In this document: one piece after another, positions 16,299 to 24,507 of the stretch
How positions within the stretch are numbered: the first letter of the stretch is position 1
Layout: each line of letters begins with the position of its first letter
Program-made: the position numbers and the translations under genes
The notes under the pieces: generated by a model
The model's input: only the letters and a program-made list of their open reading frames with translations
Told to the model about the DNA's origin: nothing
The model's database searches: none
Source: JBGPFS01 sp041483455
GTDB taxonomy: Bacteria; Chloroflexota; Limnocylindria; Limnocylindrales; CSP1-4
Direction: 5' to 3'
Assembly: GCA_041483455.1 (NCBI GenBank)
Contig: JBGPFS010000005.1
Coordinates: 1 to 32,135, forward strand
Length of the DNA stretch: 32,135 bases

Positions 16299-17630
16299 CT
16301 AGTTTAGTCGCTCCCCCGCGACGGTCGCGATCATGTCGGCCAGCGACTCCACCAGGTCCGGGTCGGGTCCCTCGACCATGACCCGGAGCTTGGGCTCGGT
16401 GCCCGACGGGCGGACGAGGATCCGACCGACTCCGCCGAGACGAGCCTCGGCCTCGGCGATCGTCCGGCGGAGCACCGGGTCGCCCTCCCACTGGTCTCGG
16501 TGACGGGCGAGCACCGCCCGCTGTTGCTGCGGCAGAAGCGGGATCCGGGCGGCGAGCTCGTCGATCGGGCGGCCGGTCCGGGTCAGGACGCCCAGGACCT
16601 CGAGCGCCGTGACGACCCCGTCGCCCGATGAGGCGTGATCGAGGACGATGACATGACCGCTCTTCTCGCCGCCGAGATTGGCGTCGTTGACCATCATCCC
16701 CTCGAGGATGTACTTGTCGCCGACCGGGGTCCGGACGACCTGTCCGCCGGCGGCCCCGACCGCCGCCTCGAGGCCGCCGTTCGAGAGCACGGTCACCACC
16801 AGGATCCCGTGGGCCAGAGCCCCCCGCCCGAGCCGATCGAGCGCGCACAGCCCGATGAGCTGATCCCCGTCGACGACGTTCCCGCCCGCGTCGACCGCGA
16901 CGCATCGATCGGCATCCCCGTCGAGCGCGAAACCGAGGTCGGCGCCGCGAGCCCGGACCGCCTCGGCCAGCGCGGCCGGTGCCGTGGCGCCCGCGGCGAC
17001 GTTGATGTTGACCCCGTCGGGCTCGTTATGGATGACCTCGACGGTCGCCCCGGTCGCGGCGAGGATCTCGGGCGCCGCGATCCCGCCGGCTCCATGAGCG
17101 CAGTCGAGGACGATCCGGAGATCGGTCCGGATCGCCGACGCGAGCTGGATCCGGTCGGCGCGATAGCGTTCGACGAGGCTGGCTCCATCGATCACCCGGC
17201 CGATCCCGGCATTGCGTGGCCCCCCGAGCTCATCTGAGCGCCAGATGAGCTGCTCGAGCGCGTCCTCGCGATCGTCGTCGAGCTTGAGGCCCCGGCTGTC
17301 GAGGACCTTGAGGCCGTTGTCGTCGGCCGGGTTGTGCGAGGCCGAGACCATGATCCCGGCCCCGAAGGCGTCACTCCCGGCGAGGAAGGCGAGGGCCGGG
17401 GTCGGGAGGACGCCGGCGAGGTGGACGTCGGCGCCCAGGCTGGTCGCGCCCGCGGCGATCGCGCTGACGAACATCGCGCCCGACCGACGCGTGTCCTGGC
17501 CGACGACCAGAGCGGCACCCTGGCCGAGCAGCTCGTGGGCGGTCGCCCGGCCGAGGGCGTAGGCGAGGGTCGGCTTGAGATCGACGTTGGCCACGCCACG
17601 GATGCCGTCGGTCCCGAAGAGCCTGGTCAC
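16299..17630 (-). CDS. glmM: Phosphoglucosamine mutase
   Basis: 443 residues from a GTG at 17630. GlmM converts glucosamine-6-phosphate to glucosamine-1-phosphate. It shows LFGTDGIRGVAN at 4-15, the phosphoserine loop VSASHNPADDNG with Ser98, the metal-binding DGDADR, a sugar-binding GEKSGHV block, and the C-terminal phosphate-binding RPSGTEPKLRVMVEG. It follows cdaA and ybbR, an order conserved in many bacteria where CdaA and GlmM interact physically. Only 11 bases separate it from the ybbR stop. Confidence 0.97.
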   Translation of the reverse strand: MTRLFGTDGIRGVANVDLKPTLAYALGRATAHELLGQGAALVVGQDTRRSGAMFVSAIAAGATSLGADVHLAGVLPTPALAFLAGSDAFGAGIMVSASHNPADDNGLKVLDSRGLKLDDDREDALEQLIWRSDELGGPRNAGIGRVIDGASLVERYRADRIQLASAIRTDLRIVLDCAHGAGGIAAPEILAATGATVEVIHNEPDGVNINVAAGATAPAALAEAVRARGADLGFALDGDADRCVAVDAGGNVVDGDQLIGLCALDRLGRGALAHGILVVTVLSNGGLEAAVGAAGGQVVRTPVGDKYILEGMMVNDANLGGEKSGHVIVLDHASSGDGVVTALEVLGVLTRTGRPIDELAARIPLLPQQQRAVLARHRDQWEGDPVLRRTIAEAEARLGGVGRILVRPSGTEPKLRVMVEGPDPDLVESLADMIATVAGERLN

Positions 17631-17641
17631 GTGCCTCTCCG

Positions 17642-18895
17642 CTACGGACCCGGCGGGCTTGGGCTGGGCTGGGGAGTCGGGCTGGCGGCCGCCGCCACGG
17701 TCACCGTGACCGGTGACGGACTGAGCGTGACGACCGTGACGTCGGCGGGCACCGTCACCCGCGGGGCTACCTGGTGGGCGCCCGTCAGCAGGCCGTCGAC
17801 GTCGAGGGTGACGGTGAACGATCGGCCGTCGAGCGCATCGAGGGCGGCTGCCGGTCCGCCCAGCGTCACGAGGATCCGATCCGTCGAGAGGGAGTAGGCC
17901 AGGTCGCCCCGGGCGCCCGAGAGGACCACCCCCGCCGAGAACGTCCGGGTCGAGACGACCGCTCGAAGCTTGACCGTGACGAGCACGCTCTTGCTGCCGA
18001 GCGCGGTGATCCCCTGCGGCAGCGCCAGGGCGACGGTGGTCGTGATGTCGGCGGTCGCGCCGGTCAGGGTGACCGGGGCCGTCGAGGCCCGGTCCAGCTG
18101 GGCGAGAGCGTCCGCGTCGCCCTCGACGGTGACCGCCGCCGGGGCCACCGCGACGGACGCCACCTCGTAGCCGGGGGCGGGAACCCCGACCACCACCGGC
18201 TCGACCGGCAGGGTCCGACTCTCGAGCTGGCTGCTGACGGTGATCCGGACATGGACCGACGACGGTCGAAGGTCGACCGGCCCGAGGACGTTGCCGAGGG
18301 CGTCGACCGCGACGAGCGGCACGTCCTGGTCCACGTCGATCCCCGACGGCTGGATCACGACCTGCGCCCGGGCCGCCGTGACCAGGCGGACGACGGATTC
18401 CGGGCCGGAGACGGTCACGCTCGTGACCGTGAGCTGGGCCGGCTGGGTCTGGACGCCGGACGGGATCGGGCCGGTCTCGACCGTTACGGGCACACTCGCG
18501 TTGACCAGCGGGTCGAGCTGCACCCGGATCACCTGCGGCTCATAGTCGAGGATCTGGACCCGATCGTCCGCGGCCTGGACGTCGACCTTGACCGTGGCGA
18601 ACGGCGAACCGGACTGCCGGTCGACCTGGCTGAGGTCGACCGTGGCGGTGAAGCTCGAGCTTGACAGCCGATCGGCCACCTCGGCCGGGGCGAAGAACCG
18701 GATGTTCGTGACGTCGCCGAGATTCGAGAGCAGGACGGCCGACGCCGGCTGGCGGACCGGGACGATCGGGATCCGGCCGGGCCAGACCCGCGCGTTCTGG
18801 GACAGCACGAGCCCGGCGTACAGGACGAAGGCGAGCCCGATCGAGGCGAGCTTCAGGGGCCAATTCCGAGCGACGAGACTCGCCAGACGCCTCAC
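17642..18895 (-). CDS. ybbR: YbbR-domain protein, probable regulator of the c-di-AMP cyclase (CdaR)
   Basis: 417 residues from a GTG at 18895 that overlaps the cdaA stop as GTGA. A single N-terminal membrane segment (about 11-32, NWPLKLASIGLAFVLYAGLVL) anchors a long extracytoplasmic region of repeated beta-rich YbbR-type units rich in Val and Thr. It ends in a Pro/Ser tail (ASPTPQPSPSPPGP) that may reach into the wall. In Firmicutes CdaR modulates the activity of membrane-bound CdaA; the same role is inferred here from adjacency and topology. Confidence 0.9.
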   Translation of the reverse strand: MRRLASLVARNWPLKLASIGLAFVLYAGLVLSQNARVWPGRIPIVPVRQPASAVLLSNLGDVTNIRFFAPAEVADRLSSSSFTATVDLSQVDRQSGSPFATVKVDVQAADDRVQILDYEPQVIRVQLDPLVNASVPVTVETGPIPSGVQTQPAQLTVTSVTVSGPESVVRLVTAARAQVVIQPSGIDVDQDVPLVAVDALGNVLGPVDLRPSSVHVRITVSSQLESRTLPVEPVVVGVPAPGYEVASVAVAPAAVTVEGDADALAQLDRASTAPVTLTGATADITTTVALALPQGITALGSKSVLVTVKLRAVVSTRTFSAGVVLSGARGDLAYSLSTDRILVTLGGPAAALDALDGRSFTVTLDVDGLLTGAHQVAPRVTVPADVTVVTLSPSPVTVTVAAAASPTPQPSPSPPGP

Positions 18896-19821
18896 CCGGA
18901 GGACCCTCGGCGGGGCGTCTCCGGGTCGGTCGGCGGGGGCGTGACCCGCCGTTCGACGAACCGCCGAAGCTGGCCGAGTCGGCGCGAGCCGGCCGCTCCG
19001 GCCCCGCCGCCCGTCGCCCGGCCGAGGAGCGAGCGCCCCCCGCCATCCGGGTGGATGAGCTCGACGAGGGCTCGGGCAAGCTGCGTTCCGTTCAGGTTCC
19101 GGACGATCCGGGCCCGCTCGACGAGGCTCGTCTGGCCACTCTCCTCGGAGACGACGACGACGATCGCGTCGGTCTGCTCGGTGATCCCCAGGGCGGCCCG
19201 ATGGCGGGTCCCGAAGCGCTCCAGTCCCACGGTCGTCTCGGCCAGCGGGAGGACCGCTCCGGCGGCCACGATCGAGGCACCGCGGATGATCACCGCGCCG
19301 TCATGGAGCGGTGAACGGGGCAGGAAGATCGAGCGCAGGAGGTCGGCCGAGATGTCCGCGTGGAGCAGGACGCCCGTCTCGGAGATCTCCTCGAGGCCGG
19401 TCTCCCGCTCGATGACGATCAGCGCCCCGGCCCCGTCCTCCGAGAGCCGGCTCGCCGCCGTCGCGACCTCGCCCGCGACCCGGGCCGCCGTGCCGGCGTC
19501 GGTCCCGGCCAGGATCCAGCCGAACGAGCCGACCCGGCCGATCCGATCGAGCGCTCGGCGGAGCTCGGGCTGGAAGACGACGACGAAGGCGAACACGCCG
19601 ACAAGCGCCCCGGTCTCGAGGATCTGGCGGAGGAGCCGCAGGTCGAACAGCCGAGCCGCTGCGTAGGCGGCGATGACCACGGTCACCCCGATGACGAGCC
19701 GCACGGCCCGCGTCCCGCGGATGAGGCTGAACAGCCCGTAGATCAGGAAGGCGGTGATCCCGATGTCGACCAGCGTGCTGAGCCGGATCTGCTCGACGAA
19801 CGACTGGAGGAGCTGGGGCAT
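18892..19821 (-). CDS. cdaA: Diadenylate cyclase, c-di-AMP synthase CdaA
   Basis: 309 residues. The enzyme condenses two ATP to c-di-AMP at the inner membrane face. Three N-terminal hydrophobic segments (about 16-34, 40-57, 68-85) precede the DAC domain with the family signature SPLHDGAVII (DGA at 174-176) and GTRHRAALGITE (RHR at 206-208). The C-terminal 50 residues are a Gly/Arg/Pro-rich extension not needed for catalysis. It leads an operon with ybbR, glmM and glmS, linking the second messenger to wall-precursor supply. A strong -10 box lies 10 bases before the ATG. Confidence 0.96.
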   Translation of the reverse strand: MPQLLQSFVEQIRLSTLVDIGITAFLIYGLFSLIRGTRAVRLVIGVTVVIAAYAAARLFDLRLLRQILETGALVGVFAFVVVFQPELRRALDRIGRVGSFGWILAGTDAGTAARVAGEVATAASRLSEDGAGALIVIERETGLEEISETGVLLHADISADLLRSIFLPRSPLHDGAVIIRGASIVAAGAVLPLAETTVGLERFGTRHRAALGITEQTDAIVVVVSEESGQTSLVERARIVRNLNGTQLARALVELIHPDGGGRSLLGRATGGGAGAAGSRRLGQLRRFVERRVTPPPTDPETPRRGSSG

Positions 19822-19831
19822 CGTGCGGTCG

Positions 19832-19837
19832 AGTATA
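19832..19837 (-). promoter_or_regulatory. -10 box of a predicted cdaA promoter with a very short leader
   Basis: TATACT on the minus strand (5 of 6 consensus) ends 10 bases before the cdaA ATG, the same spacing as at glmU. No good -35 box is visible 17 bases upstream. Confidence 0.55.
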
Positions 19838-19847
19838 GCGTCGGGTC

Positions 19848-19861
19848 GGCGGGCTCCCGCC
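19848..19861 (-). terminator. Short GC hairpin after the TPR gene
   Basis: GGCGG and CCGCC pair around a 4-base loop between the TPR-gene stop and the cdaA -10 box. There is no T-run, so it is a weak candidate. Confidence 0.2.
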
Positions 19862-19865
19862 CGGA

Positions 19866-20852
19866 TCAGGACCGGATGCCGGCGAGCCGGGGTTCGTCCG
19901 GGAGCAACCGGTCGACGGACTCGCGCAGCCGCACGCGCGCCGGTCGATCGTCGGTCAGGTCGACGAAACGATCGAGGAGCAGGAGCTTCTCGATCGCGAA
20001 GCCGCGCCAGCCGTGCTGGACGTAGAGCTCGGCCAGCGCGAGATGGACCTCGGGGTCGGCCGGGCTGAAGGCGAGAGCCGTCGCGCAGGCGTCGAGGGCG
20101 GCGTCGAAGCGCTCCGTCCGGCCGAACCCCGCGACCGCAGCGAGGACCGCCCGCCTGAGCGCCCGGCGGTCCTGGGCGACGATCGCATCGTCGACGGCGG
20201 CGGCGAGGGCGACCGGGTCGATCTCCGGCAGGGCGCCCGTACCGAGCCCGCCCGACCCTGGTCCGCCCGGTTCCGCGGGGGCCGCGGCGCTCTGCGCCCG
20301 CGCCTCGGCCGCGCGGTGAGCCGGGGCTTCGAGGATCGCGGTCGCCCGGGCCAGGAGCTCCTCGATCGCGGCGGGCGTCGCCGGCAAGCCGGCCGTCGGG
20401 GCGTCAGGCTGCCCGAGCGACCGGAGCCGACCGACGAGGTCTTCGAGGTGACGCCGCCGGGCTCTCGATTCGGCGAGCTCGAGCGCATCGCACGTCGTGG
20501 AGCACGCATCGACGAGCCGGCCGGTCCGGTCCCACGTCTCGGCCAGCAGGTCGAGCGCACCGGCCGCCTCGGCCGGACGGCCGGCCCGGATGAGGGCCTC
20601 CGCCCGGCCGGCCAGCGCTGCCTCGTCGCGCGGCGCACAGGCAAGGGCCGCGCCGTAGGCATCGAGCGCCTCGGCGACCCGATCCAGCTTGAGCAGGACC
20701 GTGCCACGGCTCGCGTGCGGGAGCGGCCGCTCGGGGGCGATCTCGGACGCTTCCGCGTAGGCGGCGAGGGCGTCCGCATGCCGACCCTGGCCGGCTGCGA
20801 CGTGGCCGGTCCGGAGGGATTCCTTGTAGCGCTCGTACGGGGTATCGGTCAT
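19866..20852 (-). CDS. Tetratricopeptide-repeat protein of unknown function
   Basis: 328 residues with no signal peptide or membrane segment. TPR-like helix pairs are seen near residues 5-45 (GHVAAGQGRHADALAAYAEA), 45-80 (RGTVLLKLDRVAEALDAYGA), 80-115, and again near 255-295 (RFDAALDACATALAFSPADP, then LALAELYVQHGWRGFAIEKL). A Pro/Gly/Ala-rich linker (about 190-215) separates the two halves. It probably acts as a cytoplasmic scaffold, but no partner is evident. It stands alone between the argF remnant and the cdaA promoter. The 88 bases before it contain only a degenerate tetranucleotide run; no clear promoter was found. Confidence 0.85.
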   Translation of the reverse strand: MTDTPYERYKESLRTGHVAAGQGRHADALAAYAEASEIAPERPLPHASRGTVLLKLDRVAEALDAYGAALACAPRDEAALAGRAEALIRAGRPAEAAGALDLLAETWDRTGRLVDACSTTCDALELAESRARRRHLEDLVGRLRSLGQPDAPTAGLPATPAAIEELLARATAILEAPAHRAAEARAQSAAAPAEPGGPGSGGLGTGALPEIDPVALAAAVDDAIVAQDRRALRRAVLAAVAGFGRTERFDAALDACATALAFSPADPEVHLALAELYVQHGWRGFAIEKLLLLDRFVDLTDDRPARVRLRESVDRLLPDEPRLAGIRS

Positions 20853-20865
20853 CGTGATGGTCCTG

Positions 20866-20925
20866 GGCGATGGTCGGCGATGGATCGGTCGGTGCGTCGG
20901 TGGTCGATCGGTCGGTCGGGTTCGG
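20866..20925. repeat. Degenerate GGTC/GATC-type tetranucleotide run
   Basis: The gap between the TPR gene and the argF remnant is dominated on the plus strand by overlapping TCGG, GGTC and GATCGGTC words, for example GATCGGTCGGT near 20883-20893 and GATCGGTCGGTCGGG near 20906-20920. It looks like decayed simple sequence. No gene, promoter or hairpin is evident in it. Confidence 0.6.
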
Positions 20926-20940
20926 CGCTCGTGCGTCGGG

Positions 20941-21452
20941 TCAGCCGAGACTCTCGACCAGGAATGCCTTCTGGACGTGGAGGCGGTTCTCGGCCTGCTC
21001 GAGGACGAGGCTGCGCGGTCCGTCGATGACCGCGGCCCTGATCTCCTCGCCGCGATGGGCGGGCAGGCAGTGCATCACGAGGGTATCCGGTCGAGCGGCC
21101 AGGGGCAGCCGTCCATCGACCGCGAAACCGGAGAAGGCGGTGCGCCGCCGCTCCGCCTGGTCCTCCTGGCCCATCGAGGTCCACGCGTCGGCGTACACGA
21201 CGTCGGCGCCCCGGACGGCCGCCGCGGGCTCGCCGCCGACGATCACCCGGCCGTTGACCGGGGCGCCGAGGGCCACCGCCCGCTCGACGATCGCCGGGTC
21301 CGGCCCGGATCCGTCCGGATGGGCGAGCCGGACTTCGAGGCCGGCCGCCGCCCCCGCGAGGGCCAGCGAGTGGAAGACGTTGTTGCCTCCGACCGCGTCA
21401 GGTCGGCGGCACTCAGCAGGTCCCGACCGTGGAGCGAGCCGGAGGTCGGCAT
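20941..21452 (-). pseudogene. argF: Ornithine carbamoyltransferase remnant with a large internal deletion
   Basis: The first 20 codons from the ATG at 21452 read like an ArgF N-terminus (LHGRDLLSAADLTR). At about 21393 the sequence jumps, in another frame, to the second domain (VGGNNVFHSLALAGAAAG), and continues correctly through ADVVYADAWTSMGQE, the ornithine-site MHCLPAHRGEE and the terminal AENRLHVQKAFLVESLG. About 135 residues (roughly 400 bases) are missing, including the carbamoyl-phosphate STRTR and HPxQ motifs. As read, it cannot be an active transcarbamylase. The C-terminal part keeps an intact frame (20941-21276 from a GTG). It could be a recent deletion or a misassembly. It sits alone between rpsI and a TPR gene, without other arginine genes. 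Confidence 0.85.
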
Positions 21453-21474
21453 GGGCGGCCGGGACGCGCCGGGC

Positions 21475-21491
21475 CGGGTCGGCCGGACCCG
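21475..21491 (-). terminator. GC hairpin after rpsI
   Basis: A perfect 6-base stem CGGGTC/GACCCG with a 5-base loop lies 16 bases past the rpsI stop, at the end of the ribosomal operon. No T-run follows, as is common in high-GC genomes, so intrinsic termination is uncertain. Confidence 0.35.
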
Positions 21492-21507
21492 ACGCCGCGG
21501 ATCGCGC

Positions 21508-21906
21508 CTAGCGCTTGGTGTACTGCGGCGCCTTGCGGGCTCGCTTGAGGCCGTACTTCTTGCGCTCCTTCATCCGCGGGTCGCGGGTGAGCAGACCGGC
21601 CTGTCGAAGCGGCAGCCGCAGGCTCTCGGGGTCGAGCTGGAGGAGCGCCCGGGCGATCCCGTGGCGGATGGCGCCGGCCTGGCCGGTCACCCCGCCGCCC
21701 TCGACCTTGATCAGCGCGTTGAAACGACCTTCGGTGCCGGTGACTCGGAACGGCATCCGCACGTCCGACTCGTTCACGGCATTCCCGAAGTGCTGGTCGA
21801 GCGTCCGGCCATTGACGACGATCTCGCCCTCGCCCGGCAGGAGCCGGACGCGGGCGACCGCGGTCTTGCGGCGGCCGGTCCCATAGTAGAAGGCGGGGGT
21901 CGACAT
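21508..21906 (-). CDS. rpsI: 30S ribosomal protein uS9
   Basis: 132 residues. It has the N-terminal YYGTGRRKTAVARVRL, the central GGGVTGQAGAIRHGIARALL and the basic tail KKYGLKRARKAPQYTKR, whose last Arg reaches the P-site tRNA. It follows rplM by 17 bases with a good ribosome-binding site (GGAGGAA). The rplM-rpsI pair is a conserved operon end. Confidence 0.98.
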   Translation of the reverse strand: MSTPAFYYGTGRRKTAVARVRLLPGEGEIVVNGRTLDQHFGNAVNESDVRMPFRVTGTEGRFNALIKVEGGGVTGQAGAIRHGIARALLQLDPESLRLPLRQAGLLTRDPRMKERKKYGLKRARKAPQYTKR

Positions 21907-21923
21907 CGGCGCTGGTTCCTCCG

Positions 21924-22355
21924 TCAGGCGAGCGGCTCAGGCCGCTGGGCCTGATGCGGGTGATCCGACCCGGCGTAGACCTTCAGCTTGCGGAGCTGCT
22001 GGGCGCCGAGGCGATTGTGCGGGAGCATCCCCTTGATCGCCCGCCGGAGGACCTCCTCGGGGCGGCGCTGGAGAAGCTTGCCGAGCCTCTCCTCCTTGTA
22101 GCCCTGAGGATGACCGGAGTGGCGGGGATAGACCTTCGATTCGAGCTTGTCGCTGCTGACCGCGACCTTGGCCGCGTTCAGGATGATCACGTGATCGCCT
22201 GAATCGAGGTTCGGGGCGTAGGTTGGCTTGTGCTTGCCCACCAGGACACGGGCCACCCGCGAAGCGAGGCGGCCGAGCGTCTCGTCCGTCGCGTCAACGA
22301 CGTACCAGCGGCGCTCGATCTCGCTCTCGCGAGGCGTATACGTCTTGGCGTTCAT
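21924..22355 (-). CDS. rplM: 50S ribosomal protein uL13
   Basis: 143 residues from the ATG at 22355, which overlaps the truA stop as ATGA. Signatures are WYVVDATDETLGRLAS, VARVLVGKHKPTYAPNLDSGD and YPRHSGHPQGYKEE, and the C-terminal AIKGMLPHNRLGAQQLRKLKVYAG. An upstream in-frame ATG at 22418 would lie inside truA and adds no family sequence. Confidence 0.97.
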   Translation of the reverse strand: MNAKTYTPRESEIERRWYVVDATDETLGRLASRVARVLVGKHKPTYAPNLDSGDHVIILNAAKVAVSSDKLESKVYPRHSGHPQGYKEERLGKLLQRRPEEVLRRAIKGMLPHNRLGAQQLRKLKVYAGSDHPHQAQRPEPLA

Positions 22356-23116
22356 CCGTTCTCCGTGTCCTTCATCCGATCCCGCGCCGACCGCCCGAGG
22401 GCGACCCGTCGCAGGCACAGGCCCCGCGCCGGGGCACTCGCCCCGTCGAGGGCCGGTCGACCCGCGGCGAGCGCCGCGGCGACCTCTGTTTCTTCCATCT
22501 TCCCGTGGCCCACCTCGAGGAGGACGGCCACGATCCGGCGGACCATCCCGCGGAGGAACGCATCGGCTCGGACGTCGATCGTCACGACCCGGCCCCTCCG
22601 CGCCACCCGGACCGAGATGACGGTCCGGACCGGCTGGCGGTCCGTTGCCCCGAAGGCCGAGAAGTCGTGCCGGCCCACCAGGACCGACCCGGCTCGCCCC
22701 ATCGCGGCGGCATCGAGCGGGTCCCGCACCCCGAGCGCGTAACGCTCGCGGAGCGGGCTGCGCGGCCCGTTCCAGACGGTGTAGCGGTATTCCCGATACC
22801 GCGCCGCATGGCGTGGGTGGAACCCGTCCGGCACGTGGCGGACCTCGCGGATCGCGATGTCCGCCGGCACGAGCGCGGCGAATGCCCGCTCGAGCTCCGG
22901 CCCCGAGAGCCGCCCGGCGTAGGTGAATGCGATCACCTGTCCGCTGGCGTGGACCCCGGCGTCGGTCCGGCCCGCCGCGACGATCCGATCCGAGCGTCCA
23001 TCGCTCAGGCGGGTCAGCGCGGTCTCGAGTTCTCCCTGGACCGTCCGGCAGCCAGGCTGCACCTGGAAGCCGGCGAAGTCCGTGCCGTCATATTCGACCC
23101 GGGCGCGGTAGCGCAC
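22352..23116 (-). CDS. truA: tRNA pseudouridine(38-40) synthase TruA
   Basis: 254 residues from a GTG at 23116, with a GAGAGG ribosome-binding site about 9 bases upstream. TruA makes pseudouridine in the anticodon arm. The catalytic aspartate is Asp52 in AAGRTDAGVHASGQV. Also seen are VEYDGTDFAGFQ (7-18), the REYRYTVWN strand, GRHDFSAF, and FLRGMVRRIVAVLLEVG near the C-terminus. Earlier in-frame ATG codons would overlap rplQ with unlike sequence. The rplQ-truA-rplM-rpsI order is widely conserved. Confidence 0.95.
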   Translation of the reverse strand: MRYRARVEYDGTDFAGFQVQPGCRTVQGELETALTRLSDGRSDRIVAAGRTDAGVHASGQVIAFTYAGRLSGPELERAFAALVPADIAIREVRHVPDGFHPRHAARYREYRYTVWNGPRSPLRERYALGVRDPLDAAAMGRAGSVLVGRHDFSAFGATDRQPVRTVISVRVARRGRVVTIDVRADAFLRGMVRRIVAVLLEVGHGKMEETEVAAALAAGRPALDGASAPARGLCLRRVALGRSARDRMKDTENG

Positions 23117-23153
23117 GGGTGCGCCCTCTCGAGCGCCGCTGGCCGAGCCCGTC

Positions 23154-23510
23154 CTAGATGAGCTCGAGCTGGACGATCTCCGCCCGGTCACCGAGACGCT
23201 GGCCGATCCGGACGATCCGGGTGTAGCCCGAGGCCCGGTCGGCGTACTTGGGGGCGATCTCATCGATCAGCTTGTTGACCACGAGGGGCTCGTTGGGGAA
23301 CTGGGCGATGATCGCCCGGCGTGCCGACAGGTCGCCCCGCTTCGCGAGCGTGATCATCTTCTCGACCCGGCCGCGGATCTCCTTGGCCTTCGCCTCGGTC
23401 GTCTGGATCTTCTCGTAGCGGAAGACGGAGACGGTCATGTTCTTGTAGAGCGCGAGCCGTGGCCCCTGCTTCCGGGAGAGCTTGCGACCGTCGACGCGAT
23501 GAGAGGACAT
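23154..23510 (-). CDS. rplQ: 50S ribosomal protein bL17
   Basis: 118 residues, standard length. It contains the HRVDGRKLSRKQGPRLAL N-terminus, the IQTTEAKAKEIRGRVEKMITLAKRG helix, and a C-terminal GYTRIVRIGQRLGDRAEIVQLELI. It starts 3 bases after the rpoA stop. Confidence 0.98.
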   Translation of the reverse strand: MSSHRVDGRKLSRKQGPRLALYKNMTVSVFRYEKIQTTEAKAKEIRGRVEKMITLAKRGDLSARRAIIAQFPNEPLVVNKLIDEIAPKYADRASGYTRIVRIGQRLGDRAEIVQLELI

Positions 23511-23513
23511 CGT

Positions 23514-24497
23514 TCAGGACTCCTCGGTCGCGTCGTCGGCGAGCGGCTCGTCCGAACCCTCGGGGACCTCGGTCTCCGGCACGACGAAGCCGCGCATCCG
23601 GAGCCGCTCCTTCATCTCGTCGAGCGACTTGCGCCCGAAGTTGCGCATCCGGAGCAGGTCGTCGTCCGAGAGCTGGAGCAGCTGCCCGACCTTGACGATA
23701 TTGTTGCGCTTGAGCGAGTTGTAGGCCCGCATCGGCAGGTCCAGCTCCTCGATCGGCATGTCGAGCATGTTCGGGGGGAGCTGCGGGATGCCTCCGGCCA
23801 CCGCGCTCGGCGCCGCGATCATCCCGATGTTGGCGAACAGCGAGAACTGCCGGACGAGGATGTCGGCGGAGCGGGCGAGCGCCTCTTCGGGCGTGACGGT
23901 CCCGTCGGTCTCGATCTCGAGGGTCAACTTGTCGTAGTTCGTGATCTGACCGACCCGCGTCGGCTCGACCCAGTAGTTGACCTTCCGCACCGGCGTGAAG
24001 ATGGCGTCGACCGCGATGACCCCGATCGGCAGCGCCTCCGACCGCTCGGCCGCGAGATAGCCGACCCCGCGCTCGACCGTCAGGTCGAGCTCGATCGTCA
24101 CATCGTCCGTGTCGAGGGTCATCAGGACCTGCTCGGGGTTGACGATCTCGACGTCGGCCGATTCGGCGATGTCCGCGGCGGTGACGGCGCCGGCGCCGCT
24201 CTTCGAGAGCCGGAGCTGGACCGGGTGCGAGGCGAAGCTCTTGAGGCGGAGCTTCTTGACGTTCAGGACGATCTGGGTGACGTCTTCCTTGACGCCCGGG
24301 ATCGTCGAGAATTCCTGGTAGACGTCGCGGATCTGGATCGAGGTGACGGCGGCTCCTTCGAGCGAGGACAGGAGGACACGCCGAAGGGCATTGCCGAGGG
24401 TCACGCCATAGCCGGCCGGGAGCGGACCCGCCTCGTACTTGGCGTAGGTCCCGAGCTCCTCGACGGGCGCGATCTGCGGGCTCTCGAGTTCGATCAT
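23514..24497 (-). CDS. rpoA: DNA-directed RNA polymerase subunit alpha
   Basis: 327 residues. The N-terminal dimerisation domain (about 1-230) holds GYGVTLGNALRRVLLSSLEGAAV. After a linker, the C-terminal DNA- and activator-binding domain (about 245-315) contains LPMRAYNSLKRNNIVKVGQL and MRNFGRKSLDEMKERL. An acidic tail ends the protein. The GAGGTAA upstream of the ATG overlaps the end of rpsD, indicating coupling. Confidence 0.98.
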   Translation of the reverse strand: MIELESPQIAPVEELGTYAKYEAGPLPAGYGVTLGNALRRVLLSSLEGAAVTSIQIRDVYQEFSTIPGVKEDVTQIVLNVKKLRLKSFASHPVQLRLSKSGAGAVTAADIAESADVEIVNPEQVLMTLDTDDVTIELDLTVERGVGYLAAERSEALPIGVIAVDAIFTPVRKVNYWVEPTRVGQITNYDKLTLEIETDGTVTPEEALARSADILVRQFSLFANIGMIAAPSAVAGGIPQLPPNMLDMPIEELDLPMRAYNSLKRNNIVKVGQLLQLSDDDLLRMRNFGRKSLDEMKERLRMRGFVVPETEVPEGSDEPLADDATEES

Positions 24498-24507
24498 GAT
24501 CGGCGGG

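Noticed and set aside
21243..21452. Separate small gene of 69 codons upstream of the argF C-terminal part
   Set aside because: Only its first 20 codons resemble ArgF; the remainder is a frame-shifted reading of the argF second domain, so it is part of the remnant.
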